The notes: a model not told the origin generated them from the sequence alone. DNA of 64,000 bases from Polycladomyces subterraneus (GCF_030433435.1 NZ_JANRHH010000052.1:41771-105770); one strand, 5' to 3'; shown: positions 18,680-27,497, counted from the first letter of the stretch. Translations and numbers: made by a program.

Positions 18680-19190
18680 CATGATATGAGAGGTTAACCG
18701 TAACCTATATGTGCGTGAACTTATTATTTTGGCGATGTGAAAACTGCTGTAAGAACTTAATCGATCATTAGTCAGCAGTTCTTTTCATATCAAGTCATTG
18801 AAGAAGCTGCTTATCGAGCAGTGTCGTTCGATCAACTGATGCAATTCCTCCCTGTACACATGCCCAGAGCAAGAATCGGTCCTTACCGGGAGAAAAGAAT
18901 CATCATCGCCATCATGTGCTTTAATGGATGTCGGAACGTCTTTCATTAATGTCGGTTATTATACCGAGATGCCGCGACGTAAATTTCAGAGGGCTTCGTC
19001 GTGCTCTCGCCGGAGTCTGCCACGATTTCAGCTACGGTCTGTACCCGCTACGGCGCTCCTTCACCTCTCCTACTAGTTTAAATTTTACGTAATGGTAGAG
19101 TTTTGCTTTCCGTTCACGATACCTTAGCGGATATGATATTTTCAGGACATCCGAAGACTTAGTGGACACCAAGACCCGGTTTTTCGGGTA
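18680..19190. other. Gene-poor region at the left edge of the AT-rich island
   Basis: No supported gene. It holds an imperfect hairpin around 18730-18785 and short peptide-like stretches that I cannot assign (for example EEAAYRAVSFDQLMQF near 18800), so decayed coding DNA is likely. Confidence 0.4.
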
Positions 19191-19193
19191 ATA

Positions 19194-19222
19194 ATGTCCG
19201 CTTATGATAATTAGCGGTCATT
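19194..19222. repeat. GTCCGCTAA palindrome, copy A
   Basis: ATGTCCGCTTATGATAATTA followed by GCGGTCATT. One of five related palindromes in 19.2-25.5 kb; imperfect stem with changes on both arms. Confidence 0.7.
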
Positions 19223-19371
19223 AAAGTCGGTGGTTGGGGTAATACCAGCGGAGCTGTTACCATGGGCAAAGGGTATTCAAACTAATGTAAAATCCTCATT
19301 TCAGGTCTTTTTTTATATTCTGCCTTCGATTAAGATAGGGCTAAACATCTACAGATCAGGAGAGTCCTATC

Positions 19372-20636
19372 ATGGAGCGAAACAGGGTTGTTGAAGAAAA
19401 AAGTTCATTAAAATTAAAATTGTTTATAGATCAAATTTTTCGTTGTTTATAAATGGAAAATTCTTACTCCTTTGGCTCGCTAGTATTTTTGCCGGTTTGT
19501 CCATTTCCATTTATATTTTGGTCGAACAATGGTATGTGGTGAAAACTCTAGACTTGAAGGCGTCTTTGGGAGTTGTGATGATGGCCACTACGATTCCTCG
19601 AGTACTCCTAATGGCTGTTGGAGGAGTCCTGGCTGACCGATTAAAACGTTCTAACATCATATTCGTCTCTTTTCTAATACGTGGGTTATTGACCGGATGT
19701 ATGGCTTTTTTTGTCTTCATCAACCAGTTGGATCTTTGGATCTTACTTATCTTTGCATTGTTGTTTGGTGCCTTGGACGCCTTATTTTGGCCCGCTCGAG
19801 ACTCGATCCTTCCTTTAATTGTGAAGCGGGAACAACTTACACGGGCTAACTCATTTATGCAAACCACCAAACAGCTCTCTGTGATTCTTGGACCTGTCTT
19901 AGGAAGTATCTTGTTATCGACTATATCTTACAAAGGTGTTTTTACTACTATTGCTATACTCCTGGTTTTGGGGAGCCTGATTATCGCTAAAATAAAGGAG
20001 CAGCAGAGTAAAAAGGAAAAGACTTTTTCGTTTTGGCAGGAATTGAAAGATGGAATTGTATATGTAAGGCGTTCTACACTATTATCCACCATTATGTTGA
20101 TTTTCATTGTAGTTAACTTTTTGTTTATTGGTCCCCTGATGATGGGCATCCCTTTAATTGTTGATGAGAAAATCCATGGAAGTGCTTTAGATTTAAGCTA
20201 TTTACAGAGCTCTTTCGCGGGGGGAATGTTACTGGGAGCTTTGGCTATAGGAACCTTAAATCCTCAAAAAAAACGTGGAATGATAGCCATTCTTGTGATA
20301 GGGATTGAAGGATTCATTTTAGGATTGTTAAGCCAAGTAAACGAAACCTGGTGAGGAATGGGTTTATTGTTGATTTTGGGGGCATGTATCTCTTTAATTA
20401 ATATTCCAGTGATAAGTCTGGTTCAAGAACAAACGGAAAAAGAAAAAATTGGCCGGGTCATGAGCCTGAGTACCATGGTTTCAATGGGCTTAATACCCAT
20501 TTCATACGGCGCGGTTTCAGGGCTTCTCTCTACAGGAATCCCCATCTCATGGATACTTCTTTTTTCAGGATGCGTCCTTTTTTTGTTCAGTGCATTAGTT
20601 TTTTGGAAAGCGAAAGTTCTTAAAGCCACCGATTAG
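19372..20636 (+). pseudogene. MFS drug-type transporter, frameshifted and with an in-frame stop
   Basis: ATG 19372 has a good AGGAGAG ribosome site, but its frame stops near 19440; the transporter continues in another frame from 19443 (FLLLWLASIFAGLSISIYIL). That frame then hits TGA at 20352-20354 and continues in the same frame to 20636. Joined, the protein would have about 12 helices and the MFS loop GGVLADRLKRSN between helices 2 and 3. It resembles MFS_3/Tet-type efflux pumps. Two separate lesions make loss of function likely. The terminator-like palindrome copy B follows. Confidence 0.75.
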
Positions 20637-20706
20637 ATCCACTTCAAAGAATGTCCTTTCTGTGAAGTGGATCGTACATAAGGATACGAAAATCGGAGTG
20701 CAACTA

Positions 20707-20737
20707 GTCCGCTAATAATATTTAGCGGACATTTTTT
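20707..20737 (+). repeat. GTCCGCTAA palindrome, copy B (terminator-like)
   Basis: Perfect 9-bp stem GTCCGCTAA/TTAGCGGAC followed by ATTTTTT. In this copy it can act as an intrinsic terminator for the MFS pseudogene. Confidence 0.75.
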
Positions 20738-20848
20738 CTTGCTATATGTGAGAAAAACTCATGCCCATCAAAAAGTCCCTCCAAAACGAAAAAAATGGGC
20801 TATATTGTAGAAAGAATATATATTTTGGGGATATAAGGAGGATTGGGC

Positions 20849-21121
20849 GTGGAAAACAAAATCCCAAAGGAAATTGAAGAAACGACACTTGTAGAGTCGT
20901 TGGACAAAGCTTTCAATAAAATGGACAAGATGGAAGAGCGTTTCGACCAGATTGACGAGCGGTTTGATGAGGTCATCGAACGACTGAATCGGATCGAGAA
21001 GCAACGGGTGGAAATCAAGCGAGTGAAACGATGGATATGGATTGTGATCATCATTTTTTTGATTTCAATTGTAATCGGAATATTGAACTCAATCTCTGTT
21101 CCTGTTTCTCCTCCTCACTGA
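20849..21121 (+). CDS. Small coiled-coil protein with C-terminal membrane anchor
   Basis: Ninety residues from GTG 20849 (GGAGG seven bases upstream). Residues ~5-60 form a heptad-rich coiled coil (DKMEERFDQIDERFDEVIER), followed by a basic stop and one membrane helix (WIVIIIFLISIVIGIL). The architecture resembles small haemolysin-XhlA-like or DUF-type anchors, but I do not recognise the family. It is followed by another gene of the same build. Confidence 0.7.
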   Translation: MENKIPKEIEETTLVESLDKAFNKMDKMEERFDQIDERFDEVIERLNRIEKQRVEIKRVKRWIWIVIIIFLISIVIGILNSISVPVSPPH

Positions 21122-21193
21122 TTTTTGAAAATGCGATGTTGCATTCGGAATGTGACTCGCTTTTGTACACCTATCTCACCAGGGGAGTTTAAT

Positions 21194-21349
21194 ATGAAAA
21201 AGCTTTGGAAGCGTATAGATGAATCCATTGAAGAAGTGCGTAAAATAGAGATTGAATTTCATAGAAGGGCGATTGAATCCAGAAAAAACACAATCACCGC
21301 ATGGATTCTATTAATCATCCTGATTGCAGTCCTATATTTTCTACGTTAA
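21194..21349 (+). CDS. Small helical protein with C-terminal membrane anchor
   Basis: Fifty-one residues from ATG 21194 (SD AGGGGAG). An amphipathic charged helix (RIDESIEEVRKIEIEFHRRA) is followed by one membrane span near the C-terminus. Same layout as the preceding gene, so the pair may act together or be related by duplication. Function unknown. Confidence 0.55.
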   Translation: MKKLWKRIDESIEEVRKIEIEFHRRAIESRKNTITAWILLIILIAVLYFLR

Positions 21350-21385
21350 AACCCCGGCAACTACTGTAGGTAGGGTGTGTTATTG

Positions 21386-21680
21386 ATGACTAGTAACAAA
21401 AAGATATGGGGTTATATTATTAGGTTTTTATTTGCTGTCATCCTCGCATGGGCTTTGAATGAATATGTTCTGCATCGATCTCTTCATTTGACTAAAAGCC
21501 ATAGTTTGTTTTGGTTTGTGGTTTTGTTTGTTTTTTTCGGTTTAGGTAATTTACTTACAAAAAACTCAAAAAATAAATATCCCCCCTGTCAAAAGACTAG
21601 TTTTCTACCTTGTTGCCATTACCTTTACGATCTTTCTGGTATATTTCATTAGCTCCCCTAACGTATTTCATTGGTTCTAA
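21386..21680 (+). pseudogene. Small membrane protein with a frameshift in a C6 run
   Basis: From ATG 21386 the frame encodes two membrane helices, then passes through CCCCCC at 21581-21586. Removing one C gives a sensible third helix (FYLVAITFTIFLVYFISSPN) and a stop at 21678-21680. The uncorrected frame ends earlier with an unlikely tail. Either the gene is broken or the read count of the homopolymer is wrong. Family unknown. Confidence 0.55.
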
Positions 21681-21758
21681 AGAAAAATCGGATAAACACA
21701 AAAAGCCATTGAAACCTACGAAGGAGTACTTCGAGATTTTTTACGTGGGGTGGAACAG

Positions 21759-22130
21759 ATGTCTTGGATTCAACGTTGGAAAGAGATACGGGAAGTCATC
21801 CGGGCAGATATCCAGGCCGTGTTTGACAGGGACCCGGTGGTACGCAGCACGCTGGAGGTCGTGTTGACCTACTCGGGTTTGCATGCGATTTGGATGCATC
21901 GGATCGCACATGCTCTCTATAAGCGGAAATGGTATTTGTTGGCGAGAATTATCTCGCAGTTCAACCGGTTTCTAACAGGTATCAATATCCATCCCGGGGC
22001 CAAAATTGGTAAAGGAGTGTTTATCGATCACGGTAAGGGCGTCGTGATCGGGGAAACATGTGAAATTGGTGATTATGTCACCATCACCATTTATCAAGCG
22101 GTGACATTGGGAGGGACCGGCAAGGAAAGT
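21759..22130 (+). pseudogene. cysE: Serine O-acetyltransferase, C-terminally truncated
   Basis: The N-terminal helical domain ([20 protein letters not shown]) and the first left-handed beta-helix turns ([20 protein letters not shown], then VTLGGTGKE) match CysE, which acetylates serine for cysteine synthesis. Homology stops abruptly after GTGKE near 22127, removing the rest of the hexapeptide repeats that form the CoA site. The following bases are gltX sequence in another frame. No good ribosome site is seen before ATG 21759 (GTG 21750 is an alternative). Confidence 0.8.
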
Positions 22131-22310
22131 GGTCGAAGTGTTTCTGAAACAGTTGGGGGATGCGGAAACGCTCACGCCGGACGACATCGAGACGATGCTG
22201 AAACAAATGCCTAAAAGAGACGGGGTATAAAGGGAAACAGTTGTTCATGCCGATCCGTGCCGTGGTGACAGGAGAAGTGCACGGCCCGGATTTTTTTGTC
22301 TGTAGCAGGG
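22128..22310 (+). pseudogene. gltX: C-terminal fragment of glutamyl-tRNA synthetase
   Basis: Two adjacent frames read [20 protein letters not shown] then, after a one-base shift near 22213, [20 protein letters not shown], then EVHGPDFF. This is the anticodon-binding C-terminal part of GltX. It directly abuts truncated cysE. In Bacillus the order is gltX-cysE-cysS, so here the order is reversed at the junction. The fragment cannot be functional. Confidence 0.7.
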
Positions 22311-22410
22311 AACGCTTCGACAAAAAAGGCTGTAAGCGGACCTAAATTCCAAGCGGGAGCACGAATAAATGAATAGCGACCTCAGAGATAGATAAAGGAG
22401 TCAACCGCAT

Positions 22411-23178
22411 ATGAACAAGTGGCTTAACCACATCCGTAGCGAATTGCATGAGATTTATGGAGAAAGTTACCCTCGATTTTTAAGGGCTGAGATGATCGTC
22501 TTTACCTCTTATCCACTGACGTTTCTGCTGCTCTCCTTATCTTTTCAACCTAACATAATCAGGACCATAGGCTCTTGGGGGATGGTGGGCATCATCGTCA
22601 TCGTATTTTTTATCATGCTCTATCTCGAAAATCGTTATCAAGTGAAATTAAATCAAGAGATGAAACAGCGATATAAACAGACAATATATTACCGATGGAT
22701 CAGAAGGGGACTCTGGTTTGTGTTAATCAGTCTGGTATACCTAACCGGTTTCATGTTGCCTCAATGGCTCAATCCACCCCAACCCATTCCCCAAGCTGTA
22801 ACGGAATACGGGTATCCTGTGCAACTGCCAACAAAACTGCCGTTTAAACCAACAAAGCAATATGCCGAAGTAAAAGCCGGCATATTCCACTACGAGATGG
22901 ACGTGTTTTATGAACATGGTGACACTCGCCTAACCCTGTATATCAATCAAGATGAGGATCCGAAGTTGTTTTTGAACAATGCCACCCTCAAAAATAGAAT
23001 CAAAGCAGACTACGAAGAAACGGACATACCCGATGATCAATACTACTCCTACGATTTGACATGGTATCAAAAAGGGTTCAGTTATCGTTTAAGCTATTCA
23101 TCCTCCAAGAAGGATCCCAAAATAAACAAAGGCGTTTTGCTTAACATCGCCAATTCCTTTAAACCCGTTCATCCTTGA
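22411..23178 (+). CDS. Membrane protein with three N-terminal helices and an extracytoplasmic domain
   Basis: A 255-residue protein, ATG 22411 after AAAGGAG. Three hydrophobic segments occupy residues ~28-120; the remaining ~130 residues are soluble with GYPVQLPTKLPFKP at their start and VLLNIANSFKPVHP at the end, a pattern reminiscent of DUF4367-type sensor or anti-sigma domains. I do not assign a family. Two terminators follow. Confidence 0.7.
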   Translation: MNKWLNHIRSELHEIYGESYPRFLRAEMIVFTSYPLTFLLLSLSFQPNIIRTIGSWGMVGIIVIVFFIMLYLENRYQVKLNQEMKQRYKQTIYYRWIRRGLWFVLISLVYLTGFMLPQWLNPPQPIPQAVTEYGYPVQLPTKLPFKPTKQYAEVKAGIFHYEMDVFYEHGDTRLTLYINQDEDPKLFLNNATLKNRIKADYEETDIPDDQYYSYDLTWYQKGFSYRLSYSSSKKDPKINKGVLLNIANSFKPVHP

Positions 23179-23191
23179 CAGCTTCCATAAC

Positions 23192-23226
23192 CGCTCAGTA
23201 AATAAGCGCTGAGTGACTTTTTTGTT
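23192..23226 (+). terminator. Intrinsic terminator
   Basis: Stem CGCTCAG/CTGAGTG followed by CTTTTTTG, 14 bases after the preceding stop. Confidence 0.75.
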
Positions 23227-23240
23227 TGTCAACAACCTCG

Positions 23241-23269
23241 AGCCACTCTTTTACCATAGTGGCTTTTTG
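23241..23269 (+). terminator. Second terminator
   Basis: Stem AGCCACT/AGTGGCT followed by TTTTT. The stem sequence recurs in the inverted repeats at 30.3 and 35.8 kb. Confidence 0.7.
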
Positions 23270-23310
23270 TGTATTCACATTACCTTACCGATGACTACAA
23301 CTAGAACCAT

Positions 23311-23335
23311 TAATGTCCGCTAATATACAACGGGA
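23311..23335. repeat. GTCCGCTAA palindrome, copy C (half-site)
   Basis: TTAATGTCCGCTAATATACA matches the left arm; the right arm is replaced by ACGGGATTG. Confidence 0.55.
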
Positions 23336-23393
23336 TTGTGTTACACTTTGGGTGGTTTTATGAAAAGAAAGAGAGCTTGTAGGAGGAAGGACT

Positions 23394-23671
23394 TTGAAAA
23401 TATTGCTAGGATTATTCCTTCTGGTACTTGGAACTGCTGGGGTCGGTTCCCCTGAGCGATTCTTCTCTTCTTCCCATCGCCATCGTCATTGGAAAATTCA
23501 CGGATCACATTGTCCCAGGGTGCGTGGTATTTCTCATTTAAGTACGGTAACCCAGATGAATGGCTCTCCATTTTCTGTGTTGCTTGTGCAGTGCTGTTGA
23601 TTGACGGACTGTTGCGGCTGGTTCGCCTAGACAGGATTCAGGTCTCTTACTGGATTTCACGTGCATCATGA
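23394..23671 (+). pseudogene. Frameshifted small membrane protein
   Basis: TTG 23394 follows GGAGGAAGG and begins a good hydrophobic segment (LLGLFLLVLGTAGVG). The frame then becomes His/Arg-rich and unlikely, while the +1-related frame from ~23450 reads LENSRITLSQGAWYFSFKYG and a second helix (WLSIFCVACAVLLIDGLLRL) to a stop at 23671. One indel near 23455 would join them. Confidence 0.45.
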
Positions 23672-23776
23672 TGTCATTGGTGTACATCGCGGAGAAATTC
23701 ATCACATAACGAAAAAAAACTTTAGCCGGTCCTTCGACGAGACCTGGATACGAATGCACTAATCGGAGGGAAAAAA

Positions 23777-24226
23777 TTGTTCAACCGGTTGTTTCAACGC
23801 GCTGTCGGAATTGTGGCGGAAGGTTTGTTGACATGGTTGGGATTTTCGTTGGCGTTTTTGGCGGTGGCTGCGGGAGTACTTTGGATGATTCTTTGGGGTT
23901 GGAGCCTTGTGTTTGGCCATGGTACGGTTCGGGGACACACGGACTTCGGAATAGTGATGCTTGCCGTGAGTTTCTTTCATTGGATAGAGAAAAGGCGAAC
24001 ACGCCCCATCCGTGGTATCAAACGGAGACTCCTCTTTCATGGCGTGGAAATAGCAGTGGTGGGTGGTTTGCTGATGGTGGGCCCCTGGCTGAACGGGAAA
24101 GAAGTATCGTTGCCGATTTCGGTAATCTGGGCGGCGGCTATCTGCTATGTTTCCATCATAGTAGCAGTGAAGGATTTCTGTTGGTGGCTGGAGAGTAAAG
24201 GAGAACGGCTTTCCACTCGGGGTTGA
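23777..24226 (+). CDS. Four-helix membrane protein of unknown family
   Basis: A 149-residue protein with TTG 23777 after GGAGGG. Four hydrophobic segments alternate with short basic loops (EKRRTRPIRGIKRR). No motif recognised. Palindrome copy D follows at 24255. Confidence 0.6.
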   Translation: MFNRLFQRAVGIVAEGLLTWLGFSLAFLAVAAGVLWMILWGWSLVFGHGTVRGHTDFGIVMLAVSFFHWIEKRRTRPIRGIKRRLLFHGVEIAVVGGLLMVGPWLNGKEVSLPISVIWAAAICYVSIIVAVKDFCWWLESKGERLSTRG

Positions 24227-24254
24227 AGCGCAAGATTCCCTTTGGGTAGGTAAC

Positions 24255-24285
24255 GTCCGCTAATGGTATTTAGCGGACATTTTAG
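24255..24285 (+). repeat. GTCCGCTAA palindrome, copy D
   Basis: Perfect 9-bp stem GTCCGCTAA/TTAGCGGAC, loop TGGTAT, followed by ATTTTAG; weak terminator at best. Confidence 0.7.
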
Positions 24286-24353
24286 TAATACAAAGTATCA
24301 ACCATAAGTTCCTCGTTGTTTGCACTTGGTCATAGCACATATGAAAATAACAC

Positions 24354-24411
24354 TTGACAAATATATAAAATTATGATATAATAAATTTTTTATTTACATA
24401 AAATAAAAAAT
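24354..24411 (+). promoter_or_regulatory. Consensus sigma-A promoter with AT-rich operator
   Basis: TTGACA (24354-24359), 17-bp spacer, TATAAT (24377-24382). Immediately downstream lies a perfect 11-bp inverted repeat ATTTTTTATTT / AAATAAAAAAT (24385-24411, spacer ACATA) covering the start site, a likely repressor operator. It drives the methyltransferase gene at 24503 through a leader of ~110 bases. Confidence 0.75.
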
Positions 24412-24502
24412 GTGATACATAGTATATGTAGTTGATGATTTAATCAGATGAAAATGGTGCTTTTTTCTAGATCACGCCCTTTCTTGAAAAGGAGGATTTT
24501 CG

Positions 24503-25417
24503 ATGGAAGAGAACAAAGTCAGCCTTACCGCACTGATATCTGCCTACGCTCGTGCCTATCATGCCATGCACGATTCCCCGAAGATTTTTAATGACTTTCT
24601 CGCCTATCATTTGTTTACGGATGAGGAATTCACAAACATGGGACGGAATCTGGCAGAGGCTCTCAAGTTTTTTGACCCTGAACTTGCTACGTCGTGCCCT
24701 GACCAGGAGTCCGCCTTGGCTTGGGTAATGCGAACCCAGAGCACACCCATAACCCTCAGTCGTGCGAGGTACACGGAAGACAGCCTTGAGACAGCAGTTA
24801 AACAGGGGGTGCAGCAGTATGTGATCCTCGGGGCAGGGATGGATACCTTTGCGTTTCGGCGACCGAACATGTTAAGGCAACTTCAGGTGTTCGAGGTTGA
24901 TCATCCCGCCACACAAGCACTAAAACGTCATCGCCTCTCTGGGTTGGGCTGGGAATATCCAGCGCAACTGCACTTCGTTCCGGTGGATTTCACGAAGGAG
25001 AGTCTGGTAACCGCACTCAAGCGCTCGTCGTATGATCCGCATAGATTAAGCTTCTTTAGCTGGTTAGGCGTCACCTATTACTTGACCCGCGACGTAGTGT
25101 TCAACACGTTGCGTTCTCTTGCCGATATCGCACCTGCGGGCAGCACGATCATTTTCGATTACCTGGATACTGACGCTTTTGTCCCCGAGAGAGCAGCTAA
25201 ACGCGTGCAACGGATGCAGGAGATTGTACGACGGGCAGGCGAGCCGATGAAAACAGGCTTTGATCCGTCCACGCTTGCCGCAGACCTCGCGACTATTGGT
25301 TTACATCTCCGTGAGAATTTGGGTCCATCCGACATCGAAGCACGGTACTTTCAGGGACGCACGGATGGTTATCATGCGTTCGAACATGTACACTTTGCGT
25401 GGGCAGTGGTCGCATAG
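24503..25417 (+). CDS. Class I SAM-dependent methyltransferase (LCM/TIGR00027 family)
   Basis: A 304-residue protein with the SAM site VILGAGMDTFAFR and the acidic strand VFEVDHPATQALKR of the leucine-carboxyl-methyltransferase-like family, common in mycobacteria and streptomycetes and less so in Bacilli. FFSWLGVTYYLTRD follows as usual. ATG 24503 follows AAAGGAGG. Substrate unknown; natural-product or polyketide O-methylation is typical. It converges on an MFS pump, which may indicate a small resistance or secondary-metabolite unit. The strong promoter suggests high inducible expression. Confidence 0.85.
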   Translation: MEENKVSLTALISAYARAYHAMHDSPKIFNDFLAYHLFTDEEFTNMGRNLAEALKFFDPELATSCPDQESALAWVMRTQSTPITLSRARYTEDSLETAVKQGVQQYVILGAGMDTFAFRRPNMLRQLQVFEVDHPATQALKRHRLSGLGWEYPAQLHFVPVDFTKESLVTALKRSSYDPHRLSFFSWLGVTYYLTRDVVFNTLRSLADIAPAGSTIIFDYLDTDAFVPERAAKRVQRMQEIVRRAGEPMKTGFDPSTLAADLATIGLHLRENLGPSDIEARYFQGRTDGYHAFEHVHFAWAVVA

Positions 25418-25470
25418 CACTAATGATCGACGGCCACAGAAGGGAATAACGAGCAAAGCCCTCTTTTAAT

Positions 25471-25494
25471 GACCGCTAATACTATTTAGAGGTC
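25471..25494. repeat. GTCCGCTAA palindrome, copy E
   Basis: GACCGCTAA/TTAGAGGTC with a six-base loop, one stem mismatch. Confidence 0.6.
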
Positions 25495-25596
25495 ATAAAG
25501 AAAACCTGATATAAAAGAGCCCACCTGGGCGGGCATGTATCAAATACGGAATCGCACAGTAGGAGTGCTCTCTATAACACATTTTCATCTAAGGCA

Positions 25597-26850
25597 TTAG
25601 AGCTTCCGGATGGGTGACGAAAGAGCGATGATCACCTCAAGTCCTTTGGTAACCGCGGCAACTACAAATACGGCAACCGGATCAAAGTTGGAAATCAGCC
25701 CACCGACCATAGCTCCTAGTGGCATAGCAAGACGGGTGAATACCCGGGAGAACGAGAGTACTCGCCCTAACATGGCTTCTGGAACAGTCTCCTGACGTAC
25801 TGATTGCACCAGGGTGTTCCAAGCCACGTTACAGGTTGCAACGGTGCCAAAAGCGATCCCAGGAACCAACCAGAACGGGCTTAGAATCGCTAAGGTAAAC
25901 CCGATAGTCCCTATACTGAGTAGAACAGGTATCAGAATCCCCCGCCGAAAGCGTTTCTCGAGCGGTACGACGATGATACTCCCTAACAAACCACCAGCTC
26001 CGAGCAGGGCAAAATTGAGGCCGGTTTGCTTAGCGTTCAGGTGGAGGGTCGACCGTAAGTAGTACATCAATATCGAAAACGCCACGAAGTAACCGAAGTT
26101 CCCAATCATGGCCTGAAGGGACAGAGAAAGGTTGAGCCGATCACGAACGAGCCAACGCAGTCCTTCCGCCATGTTCTGAAATATGTTACCCATGTGGCTA
26201 ACCGAAACCCCTCTCCCCAGTACTGGCATTCGCCATACAGCCAGGAAGGTAGCGCCAAAGGAAAGGGCATCTAACCAAAGAGTTTGAAACCCACCTACTG
26301 CTGCAATCACGATACCAGCCAAGACCGGACCTGCCAGATCGGCAATCTGGTTTACCATTTGGTAAGCGGCATTTGCCTTCATTAGCTCCTGTTCAGTCAT
26401 GTGTGGAATGGCGGTTACCGTGGCTACATCAAATAACAGGGACAACACTGCAAGGGCAAATGAAATGCCGTAGAGGTGCCAAAGTTGAAGCAGGTTTAGA
26501 AGATACAGAACAGGAACCAAGCCGACCAGGACAGCACGCACTACATCGGCAACCAACATCAACCGTCGCCGTTCCCAGCGGTCCACTAACACTCCAACAA
26601 CAGGGCCGAACAAAACGATGGGCAGTACGTTAATGGCGTAGAGCGAACTCATAACCACAGCGGAACGGGTCAGTTCGTAGGAAATCCAGGGGATGGCAAA
26701 GGCGTACAGGGTATCACCTAGTCTGGATATGAGCAGACCAGCAAGAAAGATGGTGTATCGAGTCGGTAAGTATGTGAGGGATGACAGCCTGCTCTTCACG
26801 GAGTGAAACGCTTCCGTTGTTGGCTTGGTCTGCGTTTTTTTATCGAGCAT
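25597..26850 (-). CDS. MFS efflux transporter (MFS_3 type)
   Basis: A 417-residue, 12-helix permease. The loop GPVVGVLVDRWERRRLMLVA between helices 2 and 3 is the MFS signature, and the protein resembles macrolide/enterobactin-type exporters. ATG 26850 lies 15 bases after AAAGGAG. A weak GC hairpin with TCTTTT lies beyond the stop (25513-25534). A promoter with an unusual dyad lies upstream. Unlike the MFS gene at 19.4 kb this copy is intact. Confidence 0.88.
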   Translation of the reverse strand: MLDKKTQTKPTTEAFHSVKSRLSSLTYLPTRYTIFLAGLLISRLGDTLYAFAIPWISYELTRSAVVMSSLYAINVLPIVLFGPVVGVLVDRWERRRLMLVADVVRAVLVGLVPVLYLLNLLQLWHLYGISFALAVLSLLFDVATVTAIPHMTEQELMKANAAYQMVNQIADLAGPVLAGIVIAAVGGFQTLWLDALSFGATFLAVWRMPVLGRGVSVSHMGNIFQNMAEGLRWLVRDRLNLSLSLQAMIGNFGYFVAFSILMYYLRSTLHLNAKQTGLNFALLGAGGLLGSIIVVPLEKRFRRGILIPVLLSIGTIGFTLAILSPFWLVPGIAFGTVATCNVAWNTLVQSVRQETVPEAMLGRVLSFSRVFTRLAMPLGAMVGGLISNFDPVAVFVVAAVTKGLEVIIALSSPIRKL

Positions 26851-26943
26851 TTTACGCTAGTTTTTCTCCTTTCTGTGTATAGCGAGAATCCCTCCTAACC
26901 TAGTGTGCGATTTCCGTATCTTGACGTTGAACTCTTATTTCTT

Positions 26944-26987
26944 ATTATACTGGAAACTGGTGGATCTCCCGAGTATAGGGGGAGTCC
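26944..26987 (-). promoter_or_regulatory. Candidate MFS promoter with CTCCC/GGGAG dyad
   Basis: On the minus strand TATAAT is at 26949-26944. Upstream lies GGACTCCC-N9-GGGAGATCC (26987-26962), which resembles dyads bound by MerR-type multidrug regulators such as BmrR and overlaps the -35 region. No MerR gene is adjacent. Confidence 0.45.
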
Positions 26988-27045
26988 ATGTGTCGGGATT
27001 TAAGGTGGGGTTTAGGAAGATTAAATATCTTTATGGGGAGGAAGT

Positions 27046-27354
27046 ATGAAGATTATCAAACGTTATGGGGCGTTTTTGATCTTGAATGCTGTTTTTCTCT
27101 TTATTTCGGGCATTCTCATCAATGCATTTGATTATGTTTATACGATGCAAAATTTTGATCAAGGAACAGAGTCTTCGCAATATTATGTGTATTATCTCAT
27201 TTTCATGGCCGCTCTTGTGATCTTCTTGATCAATGCTGTTTTGAAATTACTACTTAGATCCGAAATCAGAAACTGGATCCTTATCGTTATCAGTGTTCTC
27301 ATTCCCATGGTCTCGTATGGTTCATTGGTTTGGATGGCGAACCATGTGTTTTAG
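27046..27354 (+). CDS. Three-helix membrane protein, unknown
   Basis: A 102-residue protein, ATG 27046 after GGGGAGGAAG. Three hydrophobic segments, little else. No family recognised. Confidence 0.65.
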   Translation: MKIIKRYGAFLILNAVFLFISGILINAFDYVYTMQNFDQGTESSQYYVYYLIFMAALVIFLINAVLKLLLRSEIRNWILIVISVLIPMVSYGSLVWMANHVF

Positions 27355-27468
27355 CAAATTCTTGGGCAATGGTAATACGGACAACTGAGATTAAGAGCCA
27401 TTTCGTTATAGTATCCCCGTATGTAAGTTACAATAGTAAATGGATTGGACACCAGATTGTGGATTGCT

Positions 27469-27497
27469 TGCCCAGCAATAAATGCTGGGCTTTTTGT
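27469..27497 (+). terminator. Intrinsic terminator
   Basis: CCCAGCA/TGCTGGG stem followed by CTTTTTG. Confidence 0.8.

Noticed and set aside
19194..19222. GTCCGCTAA palindrome as a LexA or other SOS operator
   Set aside because: It does not match the Firmicutes LexA core GAAC-N4-GTTC and lies downstream rather than upstream of genes.
19194..25494. GTCCGCTAA palindromes as a CRISPR array
   Set aside because: They are palindromic, spaced kilobases apart and placed after genes, unlike a CRISPR array.
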